From JAZDGX01 sp043806645 (GTDB lineage Bacteria; Eisenbacteria; RBG-16-71-46; CAIMUX01; WJJG01), in the NCBI GenBank assembly GCA_043806645.1, contig JAZDGX010000092.1, positions 1-11,975 of the forward strand: DNA of 11,975 bases, in the 5' to 3' direction. Below, in pieces: positions 1 through 7,147 of the stretch. Every line of letters starts with the position of its first letter. The stretch's first letter is position 1. The notes below the pieces were generated by a model, which saw nothing but the letters and a program-made list of their open reading frames with translations, was not told where the DNA came from and did not search any database. A program made the translations under genes and the position numbers.

Positions 1-127
1 GCCAGGCGACGGCGCGCGGCCGCCGTGGAGCGGGCCCGCCCTCCGGCGCCGGTCTGCGCGCCCAGATCGGCGCGCCCCGTGGCGTTCTGTTCCTGGCCTG
101 CATGCCTACCCGTCTCCTCGCTTGCGC
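1..127. other. Unassigned left edge; possible partial ORFs on either strand
   Basis: No gene can be named here. On the minus strand an ATG at 103-101, preceded by GAGGAG about 10 nt upstream, opens a frame that runs off the window; its 34 codons are Arg/Pro-rich and unrecognised. On the plus strand a frame entering from the left edge ends at TAG 129-131, sharing a CTAG with the stop of the NHL gene, which would be a convergent arrangement. The sequence alone does not decide between them. I see no hairpin with a T-tract that would terminate the envelope operon here. Confidence 0.3.
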
Positions 128-1099
128 CTAGAGCGGCTTCAATTCCAGCAGGACGATGCGGTCGTTGTCCGGATCGCTCACGAAGACGAGGGAATCCTCG
201 CCGCACACGAAGCGCGGAGCGAGAATGGGCTCTTCCAGAGAGATCTTGCGATGCGAATAGACGGTGTCCTGGAAGCCGCCGGTGGTCTGGAATTTCAGCA
301 CCCGGTCCTGGCCCGTGTCGGCCACATAGATGAACTCGCCGCGGCTGTCGCTGGCCACATCGAGCGGGGAGAGCAGCAACCCCTCCTGCCGGCCGATGGG
401 CTCGGCGATCGCCGGGATGTTGGTCGTGTCGGGCCGCAGGCGCTGCACCCAGTTCTTGCCCGTGTCGGCGACGATCAGCATGTGGCCGTCGTGGGCGAGG
501 CCGTGCGGGTCGATCACATACCCGCTGCCCGTCCCGTAGTCGGAGACCACGCGAAGGCGGCGTCCCCAGCGATCGTAGGATTGGATCGTGTCGCGCGCGG
601 CGTCGGCCACGTAGATGTTCAGGTTGCCGTCGGTCGCCAGACCGCTGAATTCGACCCACAAGCTGTCGGTGAAGCTGTAGAGCGGTGCGCCCCCCAGGTA
701 GGAGAAGATCTTGCAGCGCATGTCGCCCGAGTCCGCCACGACGACGAAGAGCGAGTCGCGCTTGCAGACGGCGACCTGGACGGGCGCGATGAGATCCTGA
801 TAGCTGGAGACCCAGGCGGGGGGGCTGGGCGAGAGACGGGTCGTGAAGAACGCGCGCACGCGCGCGTGGTCCTCGATCACGAAGAGGTAGATCCCCGAGA
901 GGGCGAGATCGCCCGGTCGTTCGATACTCCAGACGGCCCTCAGGTTAAAGGTTCCCGGCTCGGGGATCTCCGGCTGGTATGTGGGCTGCGGGGGCAGATC
1001 GAGACGCTCCCCGCAGGAACAGACCATCCAGACCGCCCCGATCAGGAGCAGCAGGAGTCCCGCGCGGACCGCCGCGCCCTGGTTCCCGACCTTTACCAC
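128..1099 (-). CDS. NHL-repeat beta-propeller lipoprotein
   Basis: A 323-aa protein. I choose the GTG at 1099 because GAGG lies 5 nt upstream and the start overlaps the stop of the PorV-like gene by 7 nt; the frame is open further upstream, but that stretch only shadows the preceding gene. Residues 11-28 form a hydrophobic signal with a lipobox-like V-C-S-C, so Cys29 is the likely lipidated residue. The rest is built of NHL-type blades with the V-A-D-x-x-x-x-x-[IV] signature: about 119-132, 162-176, 208-221, 257-270 and 305-318, with a weaker one near 71-84, so up to six blades. Such propellers bind proteins or glycans and have no assigned enzymatic role here. As the last gene of the TonB receptor/PorV cassette it is probably anchored to the outer or inner membrane on the periplasmic or surface side. 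The fold is well supported, the function unknown. Confidence 0.85.
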   Translation of the reverse strand: MVKVGNQGAAVRAGLLLLLIGAVWMVCSCGERLDLPPQPTYQPEIPEPGTFNLRAVWSIERPGDLALSGIYLFVIEDHARVRAFFTTRLSPSPPAWVSSYQDLIAPVQVAVCKRDSLFVVVADSGDMRCKIFSYLGGAPLYSFTDSLWVEFSGLATDGNLNIYVADAARDTIQSYDRWGRRLRVVSDYGTGSGYVIDPHGLAHDGHMLIVADTGKNWVQRLRPDTTNIPAIAEPIGRQEGLLLSPLDVASDSRGEFIYVADTGQDRVLKFQTTGGFQDTVYSHRKISLEEPILAPRFVCGEDSLVFVSDPDNDRIVLLELKPL

Positions 1100-2121
1100 A
1101 AGTACCTCACGGTCCACCGATGGATGCCCCCGAAATAGCCGCCGTCGGAGTAGGAGTAGTCCAGGTGAAAGAGGCTCTCTCCCATCCGCACGCGTGCGCC
1201 GAAGCCGGCGTGCAGCTTCAAGGCGTCGGCAGAGAAATCGTATCCGCCGCGCAGGGCGAGCAGCTCCTGATAGCTCGCCCCGAACCCGGCGCGCAGCACC
1301 TCGCGGTTGTCGGCAGGATGCCCGATCTCCACCGTCGCGACCGTCTTCAACGGGCCGCGCTTCCAGGGGTCGATGCTGCAGCCGAAGCGAAAGTAGGTCG
1401 GTGGGCTGAAACTCGTGTACCGCACTTCCGCCCCCGTGCGGCGGCTGTCGAAGGATCCCCCCGGCCGCAGGTCGGGGCCGAAGTCGCTCAAGGCGATCCC
1501 GATGCGCGTGTCCCGGTAGCCGACGAAGTAGATGGCGCCGGCGTCGATCAGCCAGGAGGTGACCGCGGGGCCGTCGATCTCCGTGCCGATCGCCTCGTGA
1601 TAGGCCTTGACCGAGACGCCGAAGCTCAACTTGTCGGTCAGCGAACGTGAGGCCCCGGTGGTGAGGATCCACGTCGAGTAGGCGAAGCTCCTGCCCGTGC
1701 CGAGCGGATGGTATTCGTCGGTCTCGTCCATGGTCGCGCTCATGCCGGCGAAGGCGAGGCCCAGGGCGCCGCGAATCGGGGCGAAGGGGAAGCTCAGCGC
1801 GGCCGCGCCCATCGGAATGCCCGCCGTGTAGTCGATGCCGCTCACCATCACCCCGCGCTCCCCCTCGATCCCCAGGCCGGCGGGGTTCCAGAAGAGCGCT
1901 GCGGGGCCGCTGACGTAGGCGCAGGTCGCGCCCGCCATCGCCGCGCCGCGGGCGTCGAGCGGGACCTTGAGGAAGGTGCCCGAAGAGGTGCCCACGCGCT
2001 GCCCGCCGAGATCGGTCTGCGCGAAAGCGGGTGGGCCGAGCAGGGTGAGGCCGATCGCGAGCAGGAGCGCCGCCCCGCCCGCGATCCGCGCCGCCGCTTC
2101 GGCCGGCCGATTACCATTCAT
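1093..2121 (-). CDS. PorV/UPF0164-family outer-membrane beta-barrel protein
   Basis: A 342-aa protein with a signal peptide (hydrophobic 13-33, likely cleavage after P-A-F-A at 34). The N-terminal mature stretch G-T-S-S-G-T-F-L-K-V-P followed by D-A-R-G-A-A-M-A-G and the W-N-P-A-G-L element around 58-63 and 88-93 is the hallmark of the PorV/PorQ/UPF0164 family. The remainder alternates short aromatic and glycine-rich strands (for example near 226-245 and 300-325) and ends in an aromatic residue, as outer-membrane barrels do. In Bacteroidetes PorV is an accessory of the type IX secretion system; in other FCB lineages the family is common but its role is less clear. The ATG lies inside the end of the TonB receptor gene (11-nt overlap) and follows GGGGA by 6 nt, suggesting translational coupling. 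Assignment to PorV itself rather than to the broader family is not certain. Confidence 0.85.
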   Translation of the reverse strand: MNGNRPAEAAARIAGGAALLLAIGLTLLGPPAFAQTDLGGQRVGTSSGTFLKVPLDARGAAMAGATCAYVSGPAALFWNPAGLGIEGERGVMVSGIDYTAGIPMGAAALSFPFAPIRGALGLAFAGMSATMDETDEYHPLGTGRSFAYSTWILTTGASRSLTDKLSFGVSVKAYHEAIGTEIDGPAVTSWLIDAGAIYFVGYRDTRIGIALSDFGPDLRPGGSFDSRRTGAEVRYTSFSPPTYFRFGCSIDPWKRGPLKTVATVEIGHPADNREVLRAGFGASYQELLALRGGYDFSADALKLHAGFGARVRMGESLFHLDYSYSDGGYFGGIHRWTVRYLW

Positions 2122-5100
2122 AGGTGATCCCCAGGCGGAGCGTGCGTCCCTGGCTGTAATACGAGGGGTTCTCGTACTGCGCGTAGGTCGAAGTGTATTC
2201 GTTGTAGACCCCGGTCGCGACCTGCAGGGCGTAGTCGTCGATCAGCGCCTGGGCGGGGTTGCTGCCGTAGCGTCGCAGATAGTCGATGATGAAGGCCCCC
2301 ACACGCTGCTCCAGCGTGTCCATCAGATACTCGGAATAGGTCGACGGGTCCTCGCGCGGAAGGGTGAGCCCCCCCTCGCCGTACGCGTAGGCCGAGCCCG
2401 TGACCCAATCGAACTCATAGGCCGTGCGCTGGTCGAAGACATTGTAGACGTTCAGCGCGACGTTCAGATGGCGGCCGCCCAGGCGGAAGCCCTTGCCCAG
2501 GGTCAGGTCCCAGGTGGACTCGAGAGGGCCGTTGCGGGAATAGGGATCGCCCACCCGCTGGTCGTTGGCGTCCATGGGCGTATAGGGTCGTCCCGAGCGG
2601 ACCATGAAGTAGATGCGCGCGGAGAGGTCCCGCGGCCAGCGGATCCCCAGCCAGCGCGGCGGCTCCTCATCCTCGCGCACCAGGAGGTTCGCCTGCGCCG
2701 TCAGCTTGTGGGGGCGGTTCCACCAGAGGAACTCCTCTTCGAGGGTGGGCTCGCGGGAGTCGCCGCCGCTCTGTTGGATGACCTTCGTCTTGTTGGGGTC
2801 CGAACTCTTGCCCTTGGCGACCGAGTAGGTGTAGGAGAGCGACCCGGAGACAAAGTTCTTGCGGTTGCGGATCAGGCTCAGCTCGATGCCGCGCGAGCGG
2901 GCGTAATCCATGTTCCAGTACATGAAGAAATTGCTGCGCGAGGTCGTGCGCTCCTTCATCACCAGGCGGATGCTGGTCGGATAATCGTACATGTCCTTCC
3001 AGAAGAGGCTCGCCTTGACCGCCGTCTCCTGGTTGAACTGATACTCGCTGCCGATCTCGTAGGAGACCGAGATCTGCGGATTGAGCGTCGGGTTGCCGAT
3101 GCGCGGATACTCCTCGCCCGACTGCGAACTGGTCTTGGCATAGACGTAGTAGTAGGGCGGGCGCTGGCTGTAGTGGCCGTAGTTGAAGAACAGGTGCGCG
3201 CGGTCGCTGACCGGGAAGGAGACCCCGACGCGCGGGCTCAGGTGGGCCTTGTAGCGGTGCCCGAAGAGCTGGTGAGTCTCGTCGTAGAACTTCTCGAGCA
3301 AAGCCTCGGTCAAGTGCGCCCGGCTCTGCTCCGCCAGCGCCTCCTCCACCTGCTCCCCGAGGAACCAGTAGTCGTAGGTCGCCCCCAGATTGACCGTCAT
3401 GCCCTCATGCTCGAAGCGGTCCTGGAGGTACAGATTGCCCGTGTTGGGCGTGACGTGGAAGAGGTCGAACTCGTTGCCCAACGGCAGATTGTTCTGCTCG
3501 TCGACGGTGCTCGCATTCAGGGCCATGTACTGCACATCTTCGTACTCGGCGCTCACGCCCCACTCGAGGTTGTGCGCCCCCAGCGTACGCGCCCACTCGT
3601 TGGCGGCGCCCCACACGACGACGTAGCGGTCCTGCCAATCAGTCGCATCGCCGATATCGACGAAGTAGGGTCTGTCGACGAAGGAGGAATCGTCCGCCAT
3701 CTCGCTGTCGAGGCGCGTGTCGTATTCGGTCCAGCGCTGGCCGGCCACATCCTGGCGCTTGCCCGAGTAGTGCCGCCAAAGGCGCAGCGCGGTGCGCGTG
3801 TTCAGCCCGAGCGAACGGTTCCAGTTCAGGCTGAGGATATTGACGTCGCGGGTGATCGTGTAATGGTGGTCGAGGTGTCCGGCCCAGGACCAGGGGTAGT
3901 TGATCTGATTGCGATCGATCTCCCCGATGTCCGGGCTGCCCCAGTCGCCGAGGATCGAGAGCGACTTGGTCCAGGAGAGCGAAATCTTGTTGTCGGCGTC
4001 CGGCTTCCAGGCCGTCTTCACCGTCCCGCGCCAATTGTTCTCCGCCAGCGGCGCGAAGAAATCCCCGTACGAGAAGCGGCTGCCGAGGAACTCGTCACGC
4101 ACCGACGAGATCAAGCGGGAATCCCTGGACATGTCGCGCACGCTGGGGAGGTAGCCGTTGGAGAGCTCGGCCGAAAGCGTGGCGAAGAAGGTCACCTCGG
4201 GATCGTCGTCGCCGAGCAGGGCGAGGAGCGGGGCGGCCAGCACGTTGGGTCCGCTCAACTCGGCGTTGGCGTAGTGATGCGCCTGGGAGGCGAACAGCAT
4301 GGCCGTCTCGTATCCCAGCGCGCCGTGCCAGCGGGCGGCGCCCTCGCGCAGCCGCGTCTCGACGACCCCCGACATCGCCTGGCTGTAGCGGGCGTCGAAC
4401 CCGCCGGTCATCACCTGTACCTCGCTGGCCGAGCGGGCGGTGATCTCGTTGCCCGTCGATTCGCCCGAGAGCAGATCGCGCACCTTGACCCCGTCGACGA
4501 CGAAGAGGTTTTCCTCGGCGCGTCCACCGCGAAAGTGCAGGCGCCCCCGGTCGCGCACGACCCCGGGCTGCTGCTCGGCGACATTGTCCAGCGTCGGCGT
4601 CTGCATGACCATGGTGGAGAGATCGTGCGGCGTCAGGCTGTGCGCGGTGGAGGTCTTGCGCACGTCGATGAGGGGGCGATCGGCGCGGATCTCGATCGCA
4701 TCCATCGTCGCGACGACCGTCGGCTCCATGATGAAAGCGAGGGTGACCGTCTGGCCGGCGGCCACCGCGGCGGGGTGCTCCTGGTCCGCGTAGCCCATGA
4801 AGGAGACGCGCACGGTGTAATCGCCGGGGGGCACATTATCGAGGGCGAAGTGCCCGTCGGGCTGCGTGATGGTTCCGAAGGTCGTGCCGACGAGCACGAC
4901 GTTGGCCGGAGCGAGCTGGCGGCCGCCGGAGCGATCGGTCACGCGGCCGGCGATGCGGCCGGGTTCGTCACCGGTCGCCGGCTCGTCCTGAGCGGAGGCG
5001 ATGGGAGAGAGCACGACGAGCACGGCCATGGCGAGCAGCCAGGCAATTCGAGCGCCGCGTGGCCTTGCGGCCGGGGGGCGCTCCGCGCGCGCAGCGCAGC

Positions 5101-5140
5101 AGCCGGCGCGCGCGCGCAATCCGAGAAGCGGATGGTCCAT
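2111..5140 (-). CDS. TonB-dependent outer-membrane receptor with carboxypeptidase-regulatory-like domain
   Basis: A 1009-aa protein. I take the ATG at 5140: AAAGG stands 7 nt upstream, and a promoter candidate at 5185-5214 lies just before it, so the earlier in-frame ATG at 5194 would fall inside the promoter. The signal peptide is unusual in its long basic n-region, with the hydrophobic core at about 32-44 and cleavage likely after A-S-A at 50. A carboxypeptidase-regulatory-like beta-sandwich follows at about 62-140 (G-R-V-T-D and Y-T-V-R-V-S-F-M-G-Y), then a plug domain at about 147-267 with the F-R-G-G-R and V-V-D-G-V motifs. A 22-strand-type barrel fills the rest and ends in a terminal Trp. 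The family imports siderophores, glycans or peptides using TonB energy, or, as in SusC/Oar-like members, moves larger ligands. Nothing here fixes the substrate, and no TonB box is obvious. It leads the envelope cassette. Confidence 0.92.
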   Translation of the reverse strand: MDHPLLGLRARAGCCAARAERPPAARPRGARIAWLLAMAVLVVLSPIASAQDEPATGDEPGRIAGRVTDRSGGRQLAPANVVLVGTTFGTITQPDGHFALDNVPPGDYTVRVSFMGYADQEHPAAVAAGQTVTLAFIMEPTVVATMDAIEIRADRPLIDVRKTSTAHSLTPHDLSTMVMQTPTLDNVAEQQPGVVRDRGRLHFRGGRAEENLFVVDGVKVRDLLSGESTGNEITARSASEVQVMTGGFDARYSQAMSGVVETRLREGAARWHGALGYETAMLFASQAHHYANAELSGPNVLAAPLLALLGDDDPEVTFFATLSAELSNGYLPSVRDMSRDSRLISSVRDEFLGSRFSYGDFFAPLAENNWRGTVKTAWKPDADNKISLSWTKSLSILGDWGSPDIGEIDRNQINYPWSWAGHLDHHYTITRDVNILSLNWNRSLGLNTRTALRLWRHYSGKRQDVAGQRWTEYDTRLDSEMADDSSFVDRPYFVDIGDATDWQDRYVVVWGAANEWARTLGAHNLEWGVSAEYEDVQYMALNASTVDEQNNLPLGNEFDLFHVTPNTGNLYLQDRFEHEGMTVNLGATYDYWFLGEQVEEALAEQSRAHLTEALLEKFYDETHQLFGHRYKAHLSPRVGVSFPVSDRAHLFFNYGHYSQRPPYYYVYAKTSSQSGEEYPRIGNPTLNPQISVSYEIGSEYQFNQETAVKASLFWKDMYDYPTSIRLVMKERTTSRSNFFMYWNMDYARSRGIELSLIRNRKNFVSGSLSYTYSVAKGKSSDPNKTKVIQQSGGDSREPTLEEEFLWWNRPHKLTAQANLLVREDEEPPRWLGIRWPRDLSARIYFMVRSGRPYTPMDANDQRVGDPYSRNGPLESTWDLTLGKGFRLGGRHLNVALNVYNVFDQRTAYEFDWVTGSAYAYGEGGLTLPREDPSTYSEYLMDTLEQRVGAFIIDYLRRYGSNPAQALIDDYALQVATGVYNEYTSTYAQYENPSYYSQGRTLRLGITYEW

Positions 5141-5162
5141 CCCTTGGCCTTTCCGCAACCTG

Positions 5163-5174
5163 CTTCGATCGAAG
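5163..5174. promoter_or_regulatory. 12-bp palindrome in the receptor leader, possible operator
   Basis: CTTCGATCGAAG is a perfect 12-bp inverted repeat without a spacer. It sits about 11 nt downstream of the -10 candidate (5185-5190), near +5 to +16 of the predicted transcript, where a bound repressor would block initiation or early elongation. No regulator is encoded nearby. TCGA-centred palindromes are not rare in G+C-rich DNA, so this is a candidate only. Confidence 0.35.
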
Positions 5175-5184
5175 GCTTGTCGCA

Positions 5185-5214
5185 AAACTACCAACCGGGA
5201 AGCGTGCGGGTCAA
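5185..5214 (-). promoter_or_regulatory. Promoter candidate for the TonB receptor/PorV/NHL cassette
   Basis: On the minus strand TTGACC (5214-5209) is followed after 18 nt by TAGTTT (5190-5185). The -35 matches the sigma-70 consensus at five of six positions, the -10 at three. It lies in the 90-nt gap between cdd and the receptor gene and would give a leader of about 38 nt before the ATG at 5140, so the cassette can be expressed independently of dus-cdd. Confidence 0.5.
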
Positions 5215-5230
5215 GCAGAGGAGCATGCGA

Positions 5231-5665
5231 CTAGCTCCCGCGTTCGAAGCGCGAGAAGGCATCCGGCAGCAGGGTTTCCAGGGTGACCAGACGCGGCTCC
5301 TCATCCCCCCGTTGAAAGAGCAGGGGGGCGCCGCGGGCCAACTCGTGCCATACCTGCAGGCAGTGGCCGCAGGGATGATCGCCCGCGGCGGACGGCACCC
5401 AGAGCGCGATCAGGATCACCGGATCGTCCGTCGCCGCGCGAGCGGCGCACAGGGCGACGTGCTCCGCGCAGATCGACAACCCGGCCGCCGTCGGCAGTCG
5501 GACCGCCGTTCCCGGGAAGCGGAGGCCGCTGCGGGTGACCGTCAGGGCGCCTGTCCTTTCGGCGGGGGGAGCGGTGGAGCGTCGGGCGGCGTCGCGGGCC
5601 GCGTCCAGCAGCGCGCGCCGCTGCGCGAGGGTCGTCTCATCTTGCCCATGCAGATCGGAGTCCAT
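5231..5665 (-). CDS. cdd: Cytidine-deaminase-family zinc enzyme, substrate motif altered
   Basis: A 144-aa protein of the small homotetrameric cytidine deaminase class (Bacillus subtilis Cdd has 136 aa). The zinc and catalytic centre is intact: C66-A-E68 and P98-C99-G-H-C102, with 31 residues from Glu68 to Cys99 as in the B. subtilis enzyme, and the C-terminal T-L-E-T-L-L-P-D-A-F motif is present. Family members hydrolyse (deoxy)cytidine to (deoxy)uridine in pyrimidine salvage in the cytoplasm. The N-terminal half is divergent: the usual F-x-V-G-A-A element is not clear, and the N-x-E-N motif that holds the ribose is replaced by A-V-R-L around 54-57. The ATG has GAGGGAAGG just upstream and lies 9 nt after the dus stop, so the two are co-transcribed. 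Cytidine may not be the real substrate; a modified nucleoside or related compound is possible. Confidence 0.82.
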   Translation of the reverse strand: MDSDLHGQDETTLAQRRALLDAARDAARRSTAPPAERTGALTVTRSGLRFPGTAVRLPTAAGLSICAEHVALCAARAATDDPVILIALWVPSAAGDHPCGHCLQVWHELARGAPLLFQRGDEEPRLVTLETLLPDAFSRFERGS

Positions 5666-5674
5666 GTCCTTCCC

Positions 5675-6634
5675 TCATGCGCCGGGGTGATCTTCGAGCA
5701 CCTGCCGGACCCCCTCCCGGGTCTCCGGGATCATGAGCGCCGCGCGCAGGCGCGCCGCGCCGGGCAGGCTCTTCAAGTACCCCCGGTAGTGCTTGCGCAT
5801 CTCGATCACCGCGCGGCCTTCGCCCTTTTCCTCGGCCGCCTCCCGCAGGTGTCCGAGAAGCACCCCGACTCGCTCGGCGAATGCCGGCGGCTCCGGCCGC
5901 TCGCCGGTCTCAAGGTAGTGGCGCGTCTGGGCGAAGATCCAGGGATTTCCCAACGCGCCCCTGCCGATCATGACCGCGTCGCAGCCGGTTTCGCGGAACA
6001 TGCGGGCCGCATCCTCGGGCTCGCGGACGTCGCCGTTGCCGATGACCGGAATGGAGACGCTCTGCTTGACCCGTGCGATCCACGACCAGTCGGCTGCGCC
6101 CGCGAAGCCCTGGCTGCGCGTGCGCGCATGGACCGCGATGGCTCGCACGCCCGCCCGCTCGAGCCGCTGCGCGACTTCGATCGCATTGATGCTCGTTGCG
6201 TCCCAGCCGAGACGGATCTTGGCGGTGACGGGGCAGTCGAGCGCCGCCACCGTTTCGCGCGCCATCTGCTCGAGAAGCTCCGGAGTGCGCAGCAGGCCCG
6301 CGCCGCCGCCCTTGCCGGCGACCTTGCGGGCGGGACAACCGAAGTTCAGGTCCACGCAATCCGCTCCCGCCCGCGCTGCCTGAAGCGCGGCGGCGACGAG
6401 CGCGGCGACGCCTCGGCCGATGATCTGCACCGCGACGGGATGTTCCTCGGGCGTGAGGTGCAGCTTGCGTCGGCAGCCGGGGGCGTCGTGGGCGAGGCCT
6501 TCGGCCGAGATGAATTCCGTGTAGACGAGATCGGCGCCGAAGCGCCGGGCGAGGCGCCGGAAGGGGGCGTCGGTGATGTCCTCCAAGGGAGCGAGCACGA
6601 GCGGCTGCGTTCGATCGAGTCCGGCAATGCCCAT
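5675..6634 (-). CDS. dusB: tRNA-dihydrouridine synthase, DusB-like
   Basis: A 319-aa FMN-dependent enzyme that reduces uridine to dihydrouridine in the D-loop of tRNA, using NADPH. The TIM barrel shows the family order: A-P-L-E-D-I-T-D at 15-22, the catalytic cysteine C100 in N-F-G-C-P followed by A-R-K-V, Lys139 in T-A-K-I-R, H169-A-R-T-R, the flavin-phosphate segment I-G-N-G-D near 198-202 and G-R-G-A-L-G-N-P-W-I-F at 224-234. The C-terminal helical tRNA-binding part follows. The start at 6634 matches the usual DusB N-terminus; the longer frame to 6679 begins inside a GC hairpin and adds no conserved residues. The Met normally seen in the P-M-x-x-x-T-D motif is Leu here. It is the first gene of a two-gene unit with cdd. 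The exact Dus subfamily is inferred from the G-C-P-A-[KR]-K-V pattern. Confidence 0.93.
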   Translation of the reverse strand: MGIAGLDRTQPLVLAPLEDITDAPFRRLARRFGADLVYTEFISAEGLAHDAPGCRRKLHLTPEEHPVAVQIIGRGVAALVAAALQAARAGADCVDLNFGCPARKVAGKGGGAGLLRTPELLEQMARETVAALDCPVTAKIRLGWDATSINAIEVAQRLERAGVRAIAVHARTRSQGFAGAADWSWIARVKQSVSIPVIGNGDVREPEDAARMFRETGCDAVMIGRGALGNPWIFAQTRHYLETGERPEPPAFAERVGVLLGHLREAAEEKGEGRAVIEMRKHYRGYLKSLPGAARLRAALMIPETREGVRQVLEDHPGA

Positions 6635-6680
6635 GGCTGATCCATCCAAACCTCGCCCTTGCGGGGCGGGCCGCCGCATC

Positions 6681-6701
6681 CCGGGGGGCGGCTCCCCCCG
6701 G
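6681..6701. other. GC hairpin in the dus leader
   Basis: CCGGGGGG (6681-6688) and CCCCCCGG (6694-6701) form an 8-bp perfect stem with a 5-nt loop, 47 nt upstream of the dus ATG. There is no T-tract on either side, so it is not a canonical intrinsic terminator. It could affect translation or stability of the dus leader, or simply reflect base composition. Confidence 0.4.
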
Positions 6702-7005
6702 CGAGAGGGGCTGACCGATTGCCCGATCGGAGCTTACCACGATTCAGGCGGGCGGCCGAGTATCTCGCAGGCTGGGGGGGCAGGGCGAGCCACCCGGGAT
6801 CGCGTGCATGCGCATTGACGGCAAGGCGGGGTTTACGAAATCCGCGCGAGCGTCCGGCGAATAGAGACCGGGGTAGCAATCGATTGTGGTGCATCCTGTT
6901 GCCGAGGCCCGGCCACGGGGGGTCGAGAGCTCCGGGGCCCGGTCGCATCCGCGGCGGAGATCGGGGCTATACTTCGGGCGCGATCGCTGAGCATAATGCC
7001 ATCGA

Positions 7006-7046
7006 CCCTCGGGAATCCCCGGCGGGAACGCCGGGACAATCGAGGG
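7006..7046 (+). other. Nested, GNRA-capped hairpin
   Basis: The outer stem CCCTCG (7006-7011) pairs with CGAGGG (7041-7046). The inner stem CCCGGCG (7018-7024) pairs with CGCCGGG (7029-7035) around the tetraloop GGAA, which fits the GNRA pattern if transcribed from the plus strand. A purine-rich asymmetric internal loop (6 and 5 nt) separates the stems. It abuts the -35 candidate at 7048. It may be a leader RNA element if transcription begins upstream, for example from TATACT at 6968; there is no U-tract. Confidence 0.4.
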
Positions 7047-7047
7047 G

Positions 7048-7077
7048 TTGAGTAGAAATCGAAAGCTCTGCTACGCT
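7048..7077 (+). promoter_or_regulatory. Promoter candidate for the SirB1-like gene
   Basis: TTGAGT (7048-7053) is followed after 18 nt by TACGCT (7072-7077), 70 nt upstream of the ATG. The spacing and the TA-x-x-C-T form of the -10 match the better promoter before the NifU-like gene, which raises confidence somewhat. Confidence 0.35.
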
Positions 7078-7147
7078 GATGACCAGCGGGTCGGTGTCGC
7101 CGCCTTCAAACCGGCCCGCGTTTCTCACCAGGCGGCGGAGGTATCGG

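Larger units (their letters stand above)
6635..7147. other. Divergent intergenic region between dus and the SirB1-like gene
   Basis: About 510 bp without a convincing gene; the open frames across it are Arg/Pro/Gly-rich and have no recognisable domain. Besides the elements listed separately, it contains TATACT at 6968-6973 on the plus strand and TAAGCT (6736-6731) on the minus strand as isolated -10-like hexamers without good -35 partners, and the 10-bp palindrome CAATCGATTG at 6877-6886 near the centre. Both flanking genes point outward, so their promoters should lie here. No tRNA-like T-loop or known riboswitch motif was recognised. Confidence 0.6.

Noticed and set aside
1100..1672. Upstream extension of the NHL protein frame
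   Set aside because: It runs through the PorV-like gene in another frame; the signal peptide and ribosome-binding site place the start at 1099.
1967..6640. A 1557-codon open frame on the plus strand opposite the receptor, cdd and dus genes
   Set aside because: The receptor, cdd and dus are all read in the same register, and the antisense frame stays open simply because these genes avoid TTA, CTA and TCA codons, as expected at high G+C. The protein has no recognisable domain.
6659..7051. Arg/Pro/Gly-rich 130-codon frame in the divergent intergenic region
   Set aside because: No ribosome-binding site of note, no domain, and composition typical of non-coding GC-rich sequence.
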